A stretch of 64,000 nucleotides of DNA, from the NCBI RefSeq assembly GCF_023278185.1, contig NZ_CP066356.1:5386001-5450000 (forward strand), given 5' to 3'. A program made the translations under genes and the position numbers. Within the stretch, counting starts at the first letter, position 1. Each line of letters begins with the position of its first letter. Source of the DNA: Bradyrhizobium elkanii USDA 76. GTDB lineage: Bacteria > Pseudomonadota > Alphaproteobacteria > Rhizobiales > Xanthobacteraceae. This document shows, piece after piece, positions 1 to 8,166 of the stretch. The notes below the pieces were generated by a model. The model searched no databases, was not told the origin of the DNA, and saw only the letters and a list, made by a program, of their open reading frames with translations.

Positions 1-565
1 CGAGCCACTGCCGCGCGGCGGTGGCATCGTTGGCGCGCCAGGCCGACAGCGCCAGCAGCTCGCGCGCGGAATGGCGGAACGTCGAGTCCTTCGCCGTTGC
101 CGTCGCCTCGAGCCGTTGCAGCATGTTCGGATAGGTGGTGGTCTCCATCAGGATCTGCGCGGCGCGGATCCGCGCCAGGTCCTGCTCGGGACCGCCGACG
201 CTGCGGTCGGCTGCGATCTCGTCATAGAGCTTCGCGGCAGCCGGCTGATCGCGGGTTGCGACCTCGGCGGCCATGCGCAGCCGCGCCAGGTTGCGGTAAC
301 CCGACGGCGCCTTGGTGATGAGGGCGGCAAAGGCGGCCTCCGCCTCGGCGTGCTTGTTCTGATCGGACAGTTCGACCGCGCGGTCGAACGCCGCGCCGGC
401 CTCGGCGGCCTTCCTGGCCTCGAGATACTGGTAACCGCGCCAGCCACCGACGCCCGCAACGATCAGGATCGCCAGGGCGATAATAAAGAGCGAGTACTTG
501 TCCCACAGCTTCTTGAGCTGGTCGCGACGGACTTCCTCGTCGACTTCGTCAAATAATTCAGACAC
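1..565 (-). CDS. TPR/YfgM-like membrane-anchored protein (3' part cut by window edge)
   Basis: The frame opens with a GTG at 565 (reads MSELFDEVDEEVRR...) and runs off the left edge, so only about 188 residues are visible. A charged N-terminus is followed by one membrane segment (about residues 26-46, YSLFIIALAILIVAGVGGW), then an Ala-rich helical region with TPR-like repeats. This is the layout of the YfgM/TPR_21 family, whose E. coli member is an inner-membrane protein linked to the SecYEG translocon and outer-membrane protein biogenesis. In related rhizobia this gene usually precedes a BamB-like gene and der; here those would lie off the edge. The family assignment is by architecture, not by a diagnostic motif. 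Confidence 0.8.
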   Translation of the reverse strand, partial: MSELFDEVDEEVRRDQLKKLWDKYSLFIIALAILIVAGVGGWRGYQYLEARKAAEAGAAFDRAVELSDQNKHAEAEAAFAALITKAPSGYRNLARLRMAAEVATRDQPAAAKLYDEIAADRSVGGPEQDLARIRAAQILMETTTYPNMLQRLEATATAKDSTFRHSARELLALSAWRANDATAARQWL

Positions 566-740
566 TTAAGGCTATCCCATCCCCTCGGGACCGCTGCCAT
601 CGGTGAGGCCCAGCCCCTACCCGATCCCCACATCGCGGCGGCGTTACCCTAATGGTGTGGCGGAGGCAAGGCAAAGCGAGGCGGATCAAAGCGTTAACGG
701 GGGACGTTTGCAGCGGGCCGCAACGGGACTGCGTGGCCTC

Positions 741-951
741 CCTCTCCCGCTTGCGGGCAGGGCAATCGCATATGGAATGAACCGATTCTTCCGCGCCGTC
801 ATGGCCGGGCTTGTCCCGGCCATCCACGTCTTGTCTTCGCGTGGAAACGAAGACTTGGATGCCCGGGACAAGCCCGGGCATGACGAGTTTGTGGGAACTC
901 CGATTACCTCAAACGGCCATATGCGATTGCCCTGCCCGCAAGCGGGAGAGG
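741..951. repeat. Nested intergenic inverted repeat (element within an element)
   Basis: Two perfect 35-bp arms lie at 741-775 and 917-951, in opposite orientation. Between them is a second, unrelated imperfect palindrome at 798-884, whose halves share the core CGGGCTTGTCCCGG. The right outer arm ends 36 bp before the stop codon of the acyl-CoA synthetase gene. The inner element is of a type I recognise as abundant between Bradyrhizobium genes. The rest of the gap (566-740 and 952-987) shows no gene. The structure could act as a transcription attenuator between the synthetase and TPR genes, which both read leftwards. Confidence 0.85.
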
Positions 952-987
952 TGCACCGAACTTGCGGATGGTACGTCCACGCCCTCG

Positions 988-2586
988 CTACGCGCCTACC
1001 GACGACAAGCTCTCCCTGATCTGGCGCTTGATCACCTTGCCATTGGCATTGCGCGGCAGCGGCTCTGATGTCAGCGCCATGGTCTCCGGCACCTTGTAGT
1101 CCGAGAGCCGCTCGGCGCACCAGGCGCGCAGGTTCTCCGCATTCACATCCGTGCGGGTCACGATCACGGCGTGCACGCGCTCGCCGAGCACCGGGCACGG
1201 TTTGGCGATGATCGCGCTCTCGACCACAGCGGGATGGCCGGCCAGAACGGACTCGACCTCGGCGGAATAGATCTTCAGGCCGCCGCGGTTGATCATGTCC
1301 TTTTGGCGGTCGAACACGCGGACGAAGTTCGCCGCATCGATCGAACCGAGATCGCCGGAATGCCAGAAGCCGGCCGTAAAACTCTCGGCGGTCGCCTTCG
1401 GATTGTTCCAGTAGCCCTTGATGACCGAGGCGCTGCGGATCCAGAGCTCGCCGATCTCGCCGCGCGGCAGTTCGCGGCCGTCGGCGCCCATCACGACGAT
1501 CTCGGCGCCGGGGCACGGCAGGCCGACGCTGTCGATATGGGCGGCGGTCAGTTCGCCCGGCATCAGCGTCGAGGGCGACGTGGTCTCGGTTGCGCCGTAG
1601 CAATTCGCAAGCTTCAGCCCGGGAATCTTGGCGTCGAGTTTTTCGATGGTCGCGACCGGCATCGGCGCGCCGCCGAAGCCGCCGATCCGCCAGCTCGACA
1701 GGTCGTAGCTGTCGAAATCCGGCTGCATCAGGCAGAGATTGTACATCGCCGGCACCATCACCGTGTAGGTGACGCGCTCGCGCGCCGCGACCTTCAGATA
1801 TTCCGAGGCCTTGAACTCCGGCATGATGATCAGCGCGCCGGCGCAGCGTGCCATCGTGGTGATGTTGGCGACCGCGCCGGTGACATGCGCGAGCGGCACC
1901 GCGGCGATCGAGCGATCGGCCCTGGTCAGCTTCAGGCACGAGGCGAACACCATCGAGGAGTGGACGATGTTGCAATGGGCGAGCATGGCGCCCTTCGGCC
2001 GGCCCGTGGTGCCCGAGGTGTAGAGGATCATCGCGGTGTCCTCTTCCCTCACCTGTGCCGGCGCCTGGGCCTGCGCGTTGTCGGCGAGGCCAGCGAATTG
2101 CGATGTGTCGTCGTCGCTGACGGAAATCCGATGCTTGAGGCCGGGAATGTCGGCCGCATCGGGGATGCGATCCGCGAGCGCGGCTTCATGGACCAGCAGC
2201 GTCGCACCGCAATCATTCAGCACATAGGCGATCTCGGGCTTCTGCTGGCGCGTCGAGAGCAGCACCGTGACCAGCCCGGCATGCGCGGCGGCGAACATCG
2301 TCAGCACGAATTCGATCCGGTTGCCGAGCAGGATCGCGACGCGGTCGCCGGGCGCAAGGCCGAGTTTTACAAAGCCCGCCGCGACCTTGGCCGATTTCTC
2401 CGCGACCTCGCGCCAGCTCAGGCGCGTCCCGCCACAGACCAGCGCCTCGCCGTCGCCGTTCTGCGCAACGGCGTCCGCGATCATCGCCCACAGGCTGCCG
2501 GGCCGTTCCGGAAAAGCCGGCACGACGCGGTCGCCGAAGCGCGGCTCGAGCCGCATCGGCGGAATTGCGTGCTGCGACCAGTCCAT
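988..2586 (-). CDS. Class I adenylate-forming acyl-CoA synthetase
   Basis: 532 residues, the usual length for fatty-acyl or aryl-CoA ligases. It activates a carboxylic acid with ATP to the acyl adenylate and then the CoA thioester, in the cytoplasm. All core motifs are present: the phosphate loop ILYTSGTTGRPKGAML near residue 190, YGATETTSP near 335, HSGDLG near 415, the hinge RQKDMINRGGLKIYS near 430, and NANGKVIK near the C-terminus with the catalytic lysine of the adenylation step. The gene starts 10 bp after panB ends and probably shares its transcript. The substrate cannot be told from sequence; medium- or long-chain fatty acids, cyclic acids or aromatic acids are all possible. Confidence 0.9.
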   Translation of the reverse strand: MDWSQHAIPPMRLEPRFGDRVVPAFPERPGSLWAMIADAVAQNGDGEALVCGGTRLSWREVAEKSAKVAAGFVKLGLAPGDRVAILLGNRIEFVLTMFAAAHAGLVTVLLSTRQQKPEIAYVLNDCGATLLVHEAALADRIPDAADIPGLKHRISVSDDDTSQFAGLADNAQAQAPAQVREEDTAMILYTSGTTGRPKGAMLAHCNIVHSSMVFASCLKLTRADRSIAAVPLAHVTGAVANITTMARCAGALIIMPEFKASEYLKVAARERVTYTVMVPAMYNLCLMQPDFDSYDLSSWRIGGFGGAPMPVATIEKLDAKIPGLKLANCYGATETTSPSTLMPGELTAAHIDSVGLPCPGAEIVVMGADGRELPRGEIGELWIRSASVIKGYWNNPKATAESFTAGFWHSGDLGSIDAANFVRVFDRQKDMINRGGLKIYSAEVESVLAGHPAVVESAIIAKPCPVLGERVHAVIVTRTDVNAENLRAWCAERLSDYKVPETMALTSEPLPRNANGKVIKRQIRESLSSVGA

Positions 2587-2596
2587 GTCTGCCCCG

Positions 2597-3418
2597 TCAG
2601 CTCTTCTTCATGCCGTAGACGTGCTCCGGCCCCGGGAATGCGCGGCTCTTCACGTCGCGCGCATAGCCCGCGATCGCCTCCTCGATCATCGGCCCGAGAT
2701 TGCCGTAGCGGCGCACGAATTTCGGCGCCCGCGGCGACAGGCCGAGCATGTCCTCCAGCACCAGCACCTGGCCGTCACAGGCCGCGCTGGCGCCGATGCC
2801 GATGGTGGGCACGGCGATCGACTGTGTGATCTTGCGCGCCAGCGGCTCGGCGACCGCCTCGACGACGATCGAGAACGCGCCCGCTTCTGCAATCGCCCTG
2901 GCGTCGTTCTCGATCGGCGCCCAGTTCTCCTCCTCGCGGCCCTGCGCGCGGAACGAGCCGAGCGTGTTGATCGACTGCGGAGTCAGACCGATATGCCCCA
3001 TCACCGGAATGCCGCGCTCGGACAGGAACGCCACCGTCTCCGCCATCCGCGCACCGCCCTCGAGCTTGACCGCGCCGCACAGCGTCTCCTTCATGATCCG
3101 CACCGCGGACTGGAACGCCTGCTCCTTCGAGCCCTCATAGGAGCCGAACGGCATATCCACCACGACGAGCGCGGCTTGCGAGCCGCGCATCACCGCGCGG
3201 CCCTGCAGGATCATCATGTCGAGGGTCACCGGCACCGTGGTCTCGAAGCCATGCATGACGTTGCCGAGGGAGTCGCCGACCAGGATGGCGTCGCAATGAC
3301 GGTCGACCAACGCCGCGGTGTGCGCATGATAGGACGTCAGCATCACGATCGGCTCGCCGTTCTTGCGGGCGCGGAGATCAGGCGCGGTCTTGCGCTTGAT
3401 GGCGGATTGAACAGACAT
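2597..3418 (-). CDS. panB: 3-methyl-2-oxobutanoate hydroxymethyltransferase
   Basis: 273 residues, full length for the family. The enzyme transfers a hydroxymethyl group from methylenetetrahydrofolate to 2-oxoisovalerate, giving ketopantoate, the first committed step of pantothenate and CoA synthesis. Family signatures are clear: [14 protein letters not shown] near the N-terminus, the metal-binding [11 protein letters not shown] segment, [24 protein letters not shown] and [14 protein letters not shown]. The start codon lies 2 bp from the end of nnrU, so the two are probably co-transcribed, with the acyl-CoA synthetase following. panC is not in this window. Confidence 0.97.
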   Translation of the reverse strand: MSVQSAIKRKTAPDLRARKNGEPIVMLTSYHAHTAALVDRHCDAILVGDSLGNVMHGFETTVPVTLDMMILQGRAVMRGSQAALVVVDMPFGSYEGSKEQAFQSAVRIMKETLCGAVKLEGGARMAETVAFLSERGIPVMGHIGLTPQSINTLGSFRAQGREEENWAPIENDARAIAEAGAFSIVVEAVAEPLARKITQSIAVPTIGIGASAACDGQVLVLEDMLGLSPRAPKFVRRYGNLGPMIEEAIAGYARDVKSRAFPGPEHVYGMKKS

Positions 3419-3420
3419 AG

Positions 3421-4005
3421 TCAGGCTCCCATGACAGGCACGCCGATCACGACCGGGTGGAACGCAAACGCCAGCGCCAGATAGACGATGACACCGACCG
3501 CAATCGCGATCAGGTCGTTGGTTGGGCCGCCCACCGGAATCGGCGGCGCGCCGGCATCCGTGCGGCGCTTCAGCGAGATGCGGTCATAGACCGCCCAGCC
3601 GAGAAACGAGCCGAACAGGATGATCGAGCCGAGATCGCCATTGGCGAGCAGATGCGCGAACGCCCACAGCTTCACGCCGGCGAGCATCGGATGCTTCAGC
3701 GTGGTGTAGATGCGGCCGCGGAGATAGGAGGCGACGACCAGGATGACGGCAGGCAGCATCAGCGCCACCGCGATGTGCTTGAACGCTGTCGGCGGCGTCC
3801 AGACGTCGATCCATCCGGTCGCGCGATAATGCGCAAAGCCCCAGATGATCAGCACGAGCCCGGCCGCGGAGGCGAGCGAATAGGCGATCTTGTAGATGCC
3901 CTCGCCCATCGCCTTGATCAGGTCGGCGCGTATCTCGCGCAGGCTGGACAGCACATGGACGCCGAGGAACAGCACGAGACCCAGGATCATGACGAGCAGT
4001 CCCAC
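3421..4005 (-). CDS. NnrU family integral membrane protein
   Basis: 194 residues from a GTG start at 4005, which is preceded at ideal distance by AGAGGAGG (4012-4019); an ATG eight codons upstream at 4029 lacks such a site. About five to six hydrophobic segments span the protein, with the family hallmarks GVHVLSS in the first loop and the [20 protein letters not shown] stretch carrying histidines typical of the NnrU/isoprenoid methyltransferase-like fold. NnrU was named from a gene near denitrification genes in Rhodobacter, but many copies, like this one, sit beside panB with no denitrification genes. The molecular function is unknown. Confidence 0.9.
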   Translation of the reverse strand: MGLLVMILGLVLFLGVHVLSSLREIRADLIKAMGEGIYKIAYSLASAAGLVLIIWGFAHYRATGWIDVWTPPTAFKHIAVALMLPAVILVVASYLRGRIYTTLKHPMLAGVKLWAFAHLLANGDLGSIILFGSFLGWAVYDRISLKRRTDAGAPPIPVGGPTNDLIAIAVGVIVYLALAFAFHPVVIGVPVMGA

Positions 4006-4075
4006 GATGTTCCTCCTCTGATCGATCAATGCCTTCGCGTATCACCTTCGCCGGGCGGGTGGCAATGCGTCAGCT

Positions 4076-4687
4076 TCACGGCTTGTTGGCCGATTTGGCC
4101 AGCTCCCGGTTGTCGACATAGCGGATCATGATCGGCCGGCCGGCCAGCGCGCCGCCCAATCCGCCGGTGAATTTCAGGGGCAGGCAGGCATCCAGCGAGG
4201 CGTTGATCGCATTGAGGTAGGTGGTGCGGGTGTCGGCCGGGATGCCCCGCGTCGAAAACGTCAGGCGCGGCGCGCCGATCATCTCGCCCGATCGTTTGAA
4301 GCTGAATCGCACCGACATCTGCATGCCCGCGCGCGCGTCGTCCGGCGGTGGCGGCGCCCAGCAGGCGCGCAGCGCGGCGAACAGATCGCCGATGGTATTG
4401 AGATCATGATCCGGCTTGCGGTACTTCTCGGCCTGATCCTGCGGTGGCACGGTCAGGATCGTGAGCTGGAGATTTTCGCCGTACGGATAATCGATCTCGG
4501 GGAGGCATGGCCCGTGGTTGAACACGCTGCAATAGGATGGGATGCAGGGCCCGCTGTCGAGCACGCTGCAGGGTGTGTGCGCGAACGGCACCGGGTTGGT
4601 CTGATGCCGCTGCCGCGCAGAGGCAGCGCCCGCGAGGCCAAGGGCCAGCACGGCAAAAGCGAGGCAGATGGCGACGCGTCGGAGCAT
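4076..4687 (-). CDS. Secreted conserved hypothetical protein
   Basis: 203 residues starting with a clear Sec signal peptide (MLRRVAICLAFAVLALGLAG, cleavage near ASA-RQ). The mature N-terminus is rich in Cys and Pro, with two related segments, PCSVLDSGPCIPS and YCSVFNHGPCLPE, that may form disulfides in the periplasm. The C-terminal half (YLNAINASLDACLP, then PIMIRYV) resembles the domain shape found at the end of TonB-like and other periplasmic proteins in rhizobia. I do not recognise a characterised family. It stands alone, upstream of nnrU on the same strand with a gap of about 70 bp. Confidence 0.7.
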   Translation of the reverse strand: MLRRVAICLAFAVLALGLAGAASARQRHQTNPVPFAHTPCSVLDSGPCIPSYCSVFNHGPCLPEIDYPYGENLQLTILTVPPQDQAEKYRKPDHDLNTIGDLFAALRACWAPPPPDDARAGMQMSVRFSFKRSGEMIGAPRLTFSTRGIPADTRTTYLNAINASLDACLPLKFTGGLGGALAGRPIMIRYVDNRELAKSANKP

Positions 4688-4792
4688 GCAGATGGACCCG
4701 GATTGCGCTTTCGGGGCAAATGGTGCCGCGGCCGGAGCGCATCAAGCGGGGCGGCGTTCACGTCCTCGCGCTTTTCGCTCCACAACCCCCGC

Positions 4793-4900
4793 TGTCATCG
4801 CCCGGCTCGACCGGGCGACCCAGTATTCCAGAGACGGCGGTGATTGAACGGATAAGCCTCGGCGAACTGGATCCCCCGGGTCGAGCCGGGGGACGACACC
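4793..4900. repeat. Palindromic intergenic repeat, paired copy
   Basis: Two inverted halves (4793-4830 and 4866-4898) each contain a GC-rich hairpin built on CCCGG-CTCGA-CCGGG. The same unit recurs once at 15641-15680. It lies just after the prfC stop codon and could serve as its transcription end. Similarity to the third copy appears to continue into the last codons of prfC. Confidence 0.8.
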
Positions 4901-4913
4901 GAGTATGCGGAGG

Positions 4914-6533
4914 CTACGCCTTCTTCTTCACGTCCTTGACGTTGGAGAAGGTGATGCCCTCTGCGCGCTCGCGGGTGTAGCCGAGATAGAACTCGTTCTT
5001 GGCCATGAACACGGGATCACCGTCGACGTCGTCGGCGATGCCGGAATTGTTGGCGGCGATGAACGCATCAAGCTGCTTGCGGTCGTCGGACGAGATCCAG
5101 CGCGCCAACGAGAATTCAGAGATCTCGAACTCGACCGGCAGCGAATATTCCGCGTCGAGCCGCGCCTTCAGCACGTCGAGCTGCAGCGGGCCGACCACCC
5201 CGACCAGCGCCGGCGCGCCGTCGCGCGGACGGAACACCTGCACGACGCCCTCCTCCGACATCTGCTGCAAGGCTTCCTTCAGCTTTTTTGCCTTCATCGC
5301 ATCGGTCAGCCGGACGCGGCGGACGATTTCCGGCGCGAAGCTCGGCACGCCGACGAAGGTCAGATCCTCGCCCTCGGTCAGGGTGTCGCCGATCCGCAGC
5401 GTGCCGTGGTTGGGAATGCCGACGACGTCGCCGGCAAAGGCCTCGTCGGCGACCGAGCGGTCCTGCGCGAAAAAGAACTGCGGGCTCGACAGGCTCATGT
5501 TCTTGCCAGTGCGCACCAGCTTGGCCTTCATGCCGCGGCTGAGTTTTCCGGAGCACAGCCGGGCGAACGCGATGCGATCGCGGTGGTTCGGATCCATGTT
5601 GGCCTGGATCTTGAACACGAATGCGCTCATGCGCGGCTCCGATGCCTCGACCTTGCGCAAATCCGAGTCCTGCGCACGCGGCGCCGGCGCGAACTTGCCG
5701 AGGCCCTCCAGCAAGTCGCCGACGCCGAAATTGCGCAGCGCGCTGCCGAAATAGACCGGCGTCAGATGGCCCTCGCGGAACGCCGCGAGCTCGAACGGCT
5801 TGCAGGCCTCCGAGGCCAGCGCGAGTTCGTCCTTGACCTCGGCGACGTCGAGATTGGGGTTGCGCTTGCCGAGATCGGCGATGTCGATCTGCTCGGTGGC
5901 GCCGGTCTTGGCGCCGCCGCCCTCGAGCAGCCGCACGCCGCCATTGACGACGTCATAGGTGCCGAGGAAGTCGCGGCCGCGGCCGACCGGCCAGGTCATC
6001 GGCGTGGTGTCGAGCGCCAGAGTCTTCTCGATCTCGTCCAGAAGCTCGAACGTGTCGCGGCTCTCGCGGTCCATCTTGTTGATGAAGGTGATGATCGGGA
6101 TGTCGCGCAGCCGGCACACCTCGAACAGCTTTCGGGTGCGCGCCTCGATGCCTTTCGCGGCGTCGATCACCATGACCGCGGAATCGACCGCGGTCAGCGT
6201 GCGGTAGGTATCTTCCGAAAAGTCCTCGTGGCCCGGCGTGTCCAAGAGGTTGAACACGAGGTCGTTGAACTCGAAGGTCATCACCGAGGTGACGACCGAG
6301 ATGCCGCGCTCACGCTCGATCTTCATCCAGTCCGAGCGCGTGTTGCGCCGCTCGCCCTTGGCCTTGACCTGGCCCGCGAGATTGATGGCGCCGCCGAACA
6401 GCAGCAGCTTTTCCGTCAGCGTGGTCTTGCCAGCGTCCGGGTGCGAGATGATCGCAAAGGTGCGCCGTCGCGCCACTTCCTCTGAAAGCGGCGAGCGGGA
6501 CGGCGATTCGGCTGAAACTGAAATGTCGGACAT
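4914..6533 (-). CDS. prfC: Peptide chain release factor 3
   Basis: 539 residues from ATG 6533; E. coli RF3 has 529. RF3 is a ribosome-dependent GTPase that removes RF1 or RF2 after peptide release. The GTPase motifs are intact: AIISHPDAGKTTLTEKLLLF (G1), the switch region with the RGISV sequence, DTPGHEDFSEDTYRTL (G3) and NKMDRES (G4). The C-terminal half matches RF3 domains II and III (for example VVGPLQLDVLKARLDAEY). An open extension to 6644 exists, but the family starts at MSDIS. The coding end (KDVKKKA) is unusually similar to a repeat at 15613-15633. Confidence 0.96.
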   Translation of the reverse strand: MSDISVSAESPSRSPLSEEVARRRTFAIISHPDAGKTTLTEKLLLFGGAINLAGQVKAKGERRNTRSDWMKIERERGISVVTSVMTFEFNDLVFNLLDTPGHEDFSEDTYRTLTAVDSAVMVIDAAKGIEARTRKLFEVCRLRDIPIITFINKMDRESRDTFELLDEIEKTLALDTTPMTWPVGRGRDFLGTYDVVNGGVRLLEGGGAKTGATEQIDIADLGKRNPNLDVAEVKDELALASEACKPFELAAFREGHLTPVYFGSALRNFGVGDLLEGLGKFAPAPRAQDSDLRKVEASEPRMSAFVFKIQANMDPNHRDRIAFARLCSGKLSRGMKAKLVRTGKNMSLSSPQFFFAQDRSVADEAFAGDVVGIPNHGTLRIGDTLTEGEDLTFVGVPSFAPEIVRRVRLTDAMKAKKLKEALQQMSEEGVVQVFRPRDGAPALVGVVGPLQLDVLKARLDAEYSLPVEFEISEFSLARWISSDDRKQLDAFIAANNSGIADDVDGDPVFMAKNEFYLGYTRERAEGITFSNVKDVKKKA

Positions 6534-6618
6534 GGCGGGGCATTTGGCAGGGAAAACGGGCGCAATCAAGGGCGTTTTGTCGCAATGCGGAACGGCCGCA
6601 CCGTCCCCATATAGGCAC

Positions 6619-6667
6619 CGGAAGGACGACCTTCTGCTCACCATACCATTCGCGGGGACGACCCTGC
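6619..6667 (+). promoter_or_regulatory. Guanidine-II (mini-ykkC) riboswitch
   Basis: Two short hairpins both end in the tetraloop ACGA closed by GG/CC: P1 at 6621-6634 (GAAGG-ACGA-CCTTC) and P2 at 6652-6667 (GCGGGG-ACGA-CCCTGC, one G-U pair), with a 17-nt linker. This is the defining pattern of the guanidine-II class, in which the paired ACGR loops bind guanidinium. The ribosome binding site GGAGGG (6675-6680) follows at once, so control is probably on translation. The downstream gene encodes a Gdx-type guanidinium exporter, the classic partner of this riboswitch. Confidence 0.92.
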
Positions 6668-6686
6668 CTTATCTGGAGGGTTCGTG

Positions 6687-7001
6687 ATGGCTTGGACCAT
6701 TCTGTTCACCGCTGGCCTGCTCGAGATCGGCTGGGCGATCGGGCTGAAATATACCGAAGGTTTCTCGCGGCTGGTGCCGTCGGTGCTGACGCTGGCGGCG
6801 ATGGCCGGCAGCGTGATCCTGCTCGGCCTCGCGCTCAAGACGCTGCCGATTGGAACCGCCTATGCGGTCTGGACCGGGATCGGCGCGGTCGGCACCGCGG
6901 CGCTCGGCATCATCCTGCTCGGTGAACCCGCGACCGCGATGCGGCTGGCCAGCATCGGGCTGATCGTTGCCGGCATCGCCGGGCTGAAGCTGGTCGGCTG
7001 A
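6687..7001 (+). CDS. gdx: SMR-family guanidinium exporter Gdx (SugE)
   Basis: 104 residues with four membrane helices, the SMR norm. Gdx proteins exchange guanidinium for protons across the inner membrane as antiparallel dimers. The N-terminal sequence [19 protein letters not shown] carries the conserved membrane glutamate and the KYT-GFSRL signature that separates Gdx from multidrug Emr[14 protein letters not shown] and [10 protein letters not shown] also match E. coli Gdx. ATG 6687 is chosen over the GTG at 6684 because it stands 6 nt after GGAGGG. The guanidine-II riboswitch upstream supports guanidinium as the true substrate. Confidence 0.95.
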   Translation: MAWTILFTAGLLEIGWAIGLKYTEGFSRLVPSVLTLAAMAGSVILLGLALKTLPIGTAYAVWTGIGAVGTAALGIILLGEPATAMRLASIGLIVAGIAGLKLVG

Positions 7002-7014
7002 TGACTTCTTTCGG

Positions 7015-7061
7015 ACGCGTTTTGCTAACGCGAACCGGCTTCCACGTCGCTCGAAAACGCT
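7015..7061. repeat. Intergenic repeat of the GCGTTTTCGAGCG family
   Basis: Read on the minus strand this resembles the repeat at 42909-42960: AGCGTTTTCGAGCG, a variable GTGGA..CCGGTTCGCGT centre, then AAAACGC. The ends are inverted (GCGTTTT/AAAACGC). It fills the gap between the convergent gdx and pit genes and reaches the pit stop codon, so it may help end both transcripts. Confidence 0.7.
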
Positions 7062-8064
7062 ACTTCAGAATCTGCACCGCCCAATAGGTCGCGGCTGCGA
7101 CCGCGGCCGACGCCGGGATCGTGATCACCCAGGCGTAGACGATCGAGCTCGCCACATTCCAGCGCACGGCGGAGAGCCGCCGTGCCGCGCCGACGCCGAC
7201 GATGGCGCCGGTGATGGTGTGCGTGGTCGATACGGGAACCCCGAGATAGGTCGCCATGAACAGTGTCGCAGCGCCGCCGGTTTCGGCGCAAAAGCCCTGC
7301 ATCGGCGTCAGCTTGGTGATCCGCAGCCCCATGGTGCGGACGATCCGCCAGCCGCCCATCAGCGTGCCCAGCGCCATCGCGCTCTGGCAGGCCAGCACGA
7401 CCCAGAACGGAATTTCGAATTTGTCGCCGAGATGGCCCTGCGAATAGAGCAGCACGGCAATGATGCCCATGGTCTTTTGCGCGTCATTGCCGCCATGGCC
7501 GAGCGAATAGAGCGAGGCCGAGGCGAATTGCAGGATGCGGAAAGCGCGATCGACCGCGAACGGCGTCGAGCGCACCGAAAGCCAGGACACGATCGCGACC
7601 AGCACCAGCGCGAGCAGGAAGCCGACCAGCGGCGACAGCACGATCGCGAGCAGGGTCTTGGAGAGCCCGCTCCACACCGCCGCCGAAACGCCCGCCTTCG
7701 CCATGCCGGCGCCGACCAGGCCGCCGATCAGCGCGTGCGAGCTCGACGAGGGAATCCCGAGCCCCCAGGTGATCACGTTCCAGACGATCGCGCCGACCAA
7801 TGCTGCGAAGATCACGGTCGCGTCCACCACCGACGGGTCGATGATCCCGGTACCGATCGTATTGGCAACGTGCAGGCCGAAGACTGCGAAGGCGACGAAG
7901 TTGAAGAAGGCCGCCCAGAACACCGCATATTGCGGCCGCAGCACGCGGGTCGAGACGATGGTCGCGATCGAGTTGGCGGCATCGTGCAGGCCGTTCAGGA
8001 AGTCGAACAGCAGCGCGACCGCGATCAGGATGGTCAGAACGGGAAGACCTAGCGTGGCGTCCAC
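7060..8064 (-). CDS. pit: Inorganic phosphate transporter, PiT family
   Basis: 334 residues from a GTG at 8064; the longer frame to 8112 adds a charged tail that the family lacks. Pit imports metal-phosphate by proton symport and has low affinity. The duplicated PiT signatures are visible: ALLFDFLNGLHDAANSIATI at the N-terminus and GHGGNDAQKTMGIIA in the middle, plus the paired GIPSSSSHALIGGLVG and GVPVSTTHTITGAIVG motifs. About ten membrane helices. It follows the DUF47 gene on the same strand, the conserved orfA-pit arrangement of rhizobia, and the pair is preceded by a Pho box. Confidence 0.94.
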   Translation of the reverse strand: MDATLGLPVLTILIAVALLFDFLNGLHDAANSIATIVSTRVLRPQYAVFWAAFFNFVAFAVFGLHVANTIGTGIIDPSVVDATVIFAALVGAIVWNVITWGLGIPSSSSHALIGGLVGAGMAKAGVSAAVWSGLSKTLLAIVLSPLVGFLLALVLVAIVSWLSVRSTPFAVDRAFRILQFASASLYSLGHGGNDAQKTMGIIAVLLYSQGHLGDKFEIPFWVVLACQSAMALGTLMGGWRIVRTMGLRITKLTPMQGFCAETGGAATLFMATYLGVPVSTTHTITGAIVGVGAARRLSAVRWNVASSIVYAWVITIPASAAVAAATYWAVQILK

Positions 8065-8093
8065 GTGATGGCCCCGCTCTATTGTGCTTTGTT

Positions 8094-8166
8094 GAGCATG
8101 ATCTCCGCGCAAACGCTTCGCGTTCGTCGCGGGGAAAACCTCATCACACTTTTCCGGATCATGCTC
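8094..8166. repeat. Inverted repeat between DUF47 and pit genes
   Basis: Arms GAGCATGAT (8094-8102) and ATCATGCTC (8158-8166) bracket a GC-rich centre containing CGCTTCGCGTTCG. On the minus strand it begins right at the DUF47 stop codon and ends some 30 bp before the pit start. It resembles a repeat common in Bradyrhizobium intergenic DNA. Its position inside an operon suggests it may stabilise or attenuate the message. Confidence 0.65.

Noticed and set aside
1171-2829. Long open frame on the plus strand over the acyl-CoA synthetase gene
   Set aside because: It is antisense to a gene with all family motifs and has only low-complexity Arg/His/Asp-rich sequence, the usual shadow in high-GC DNA.
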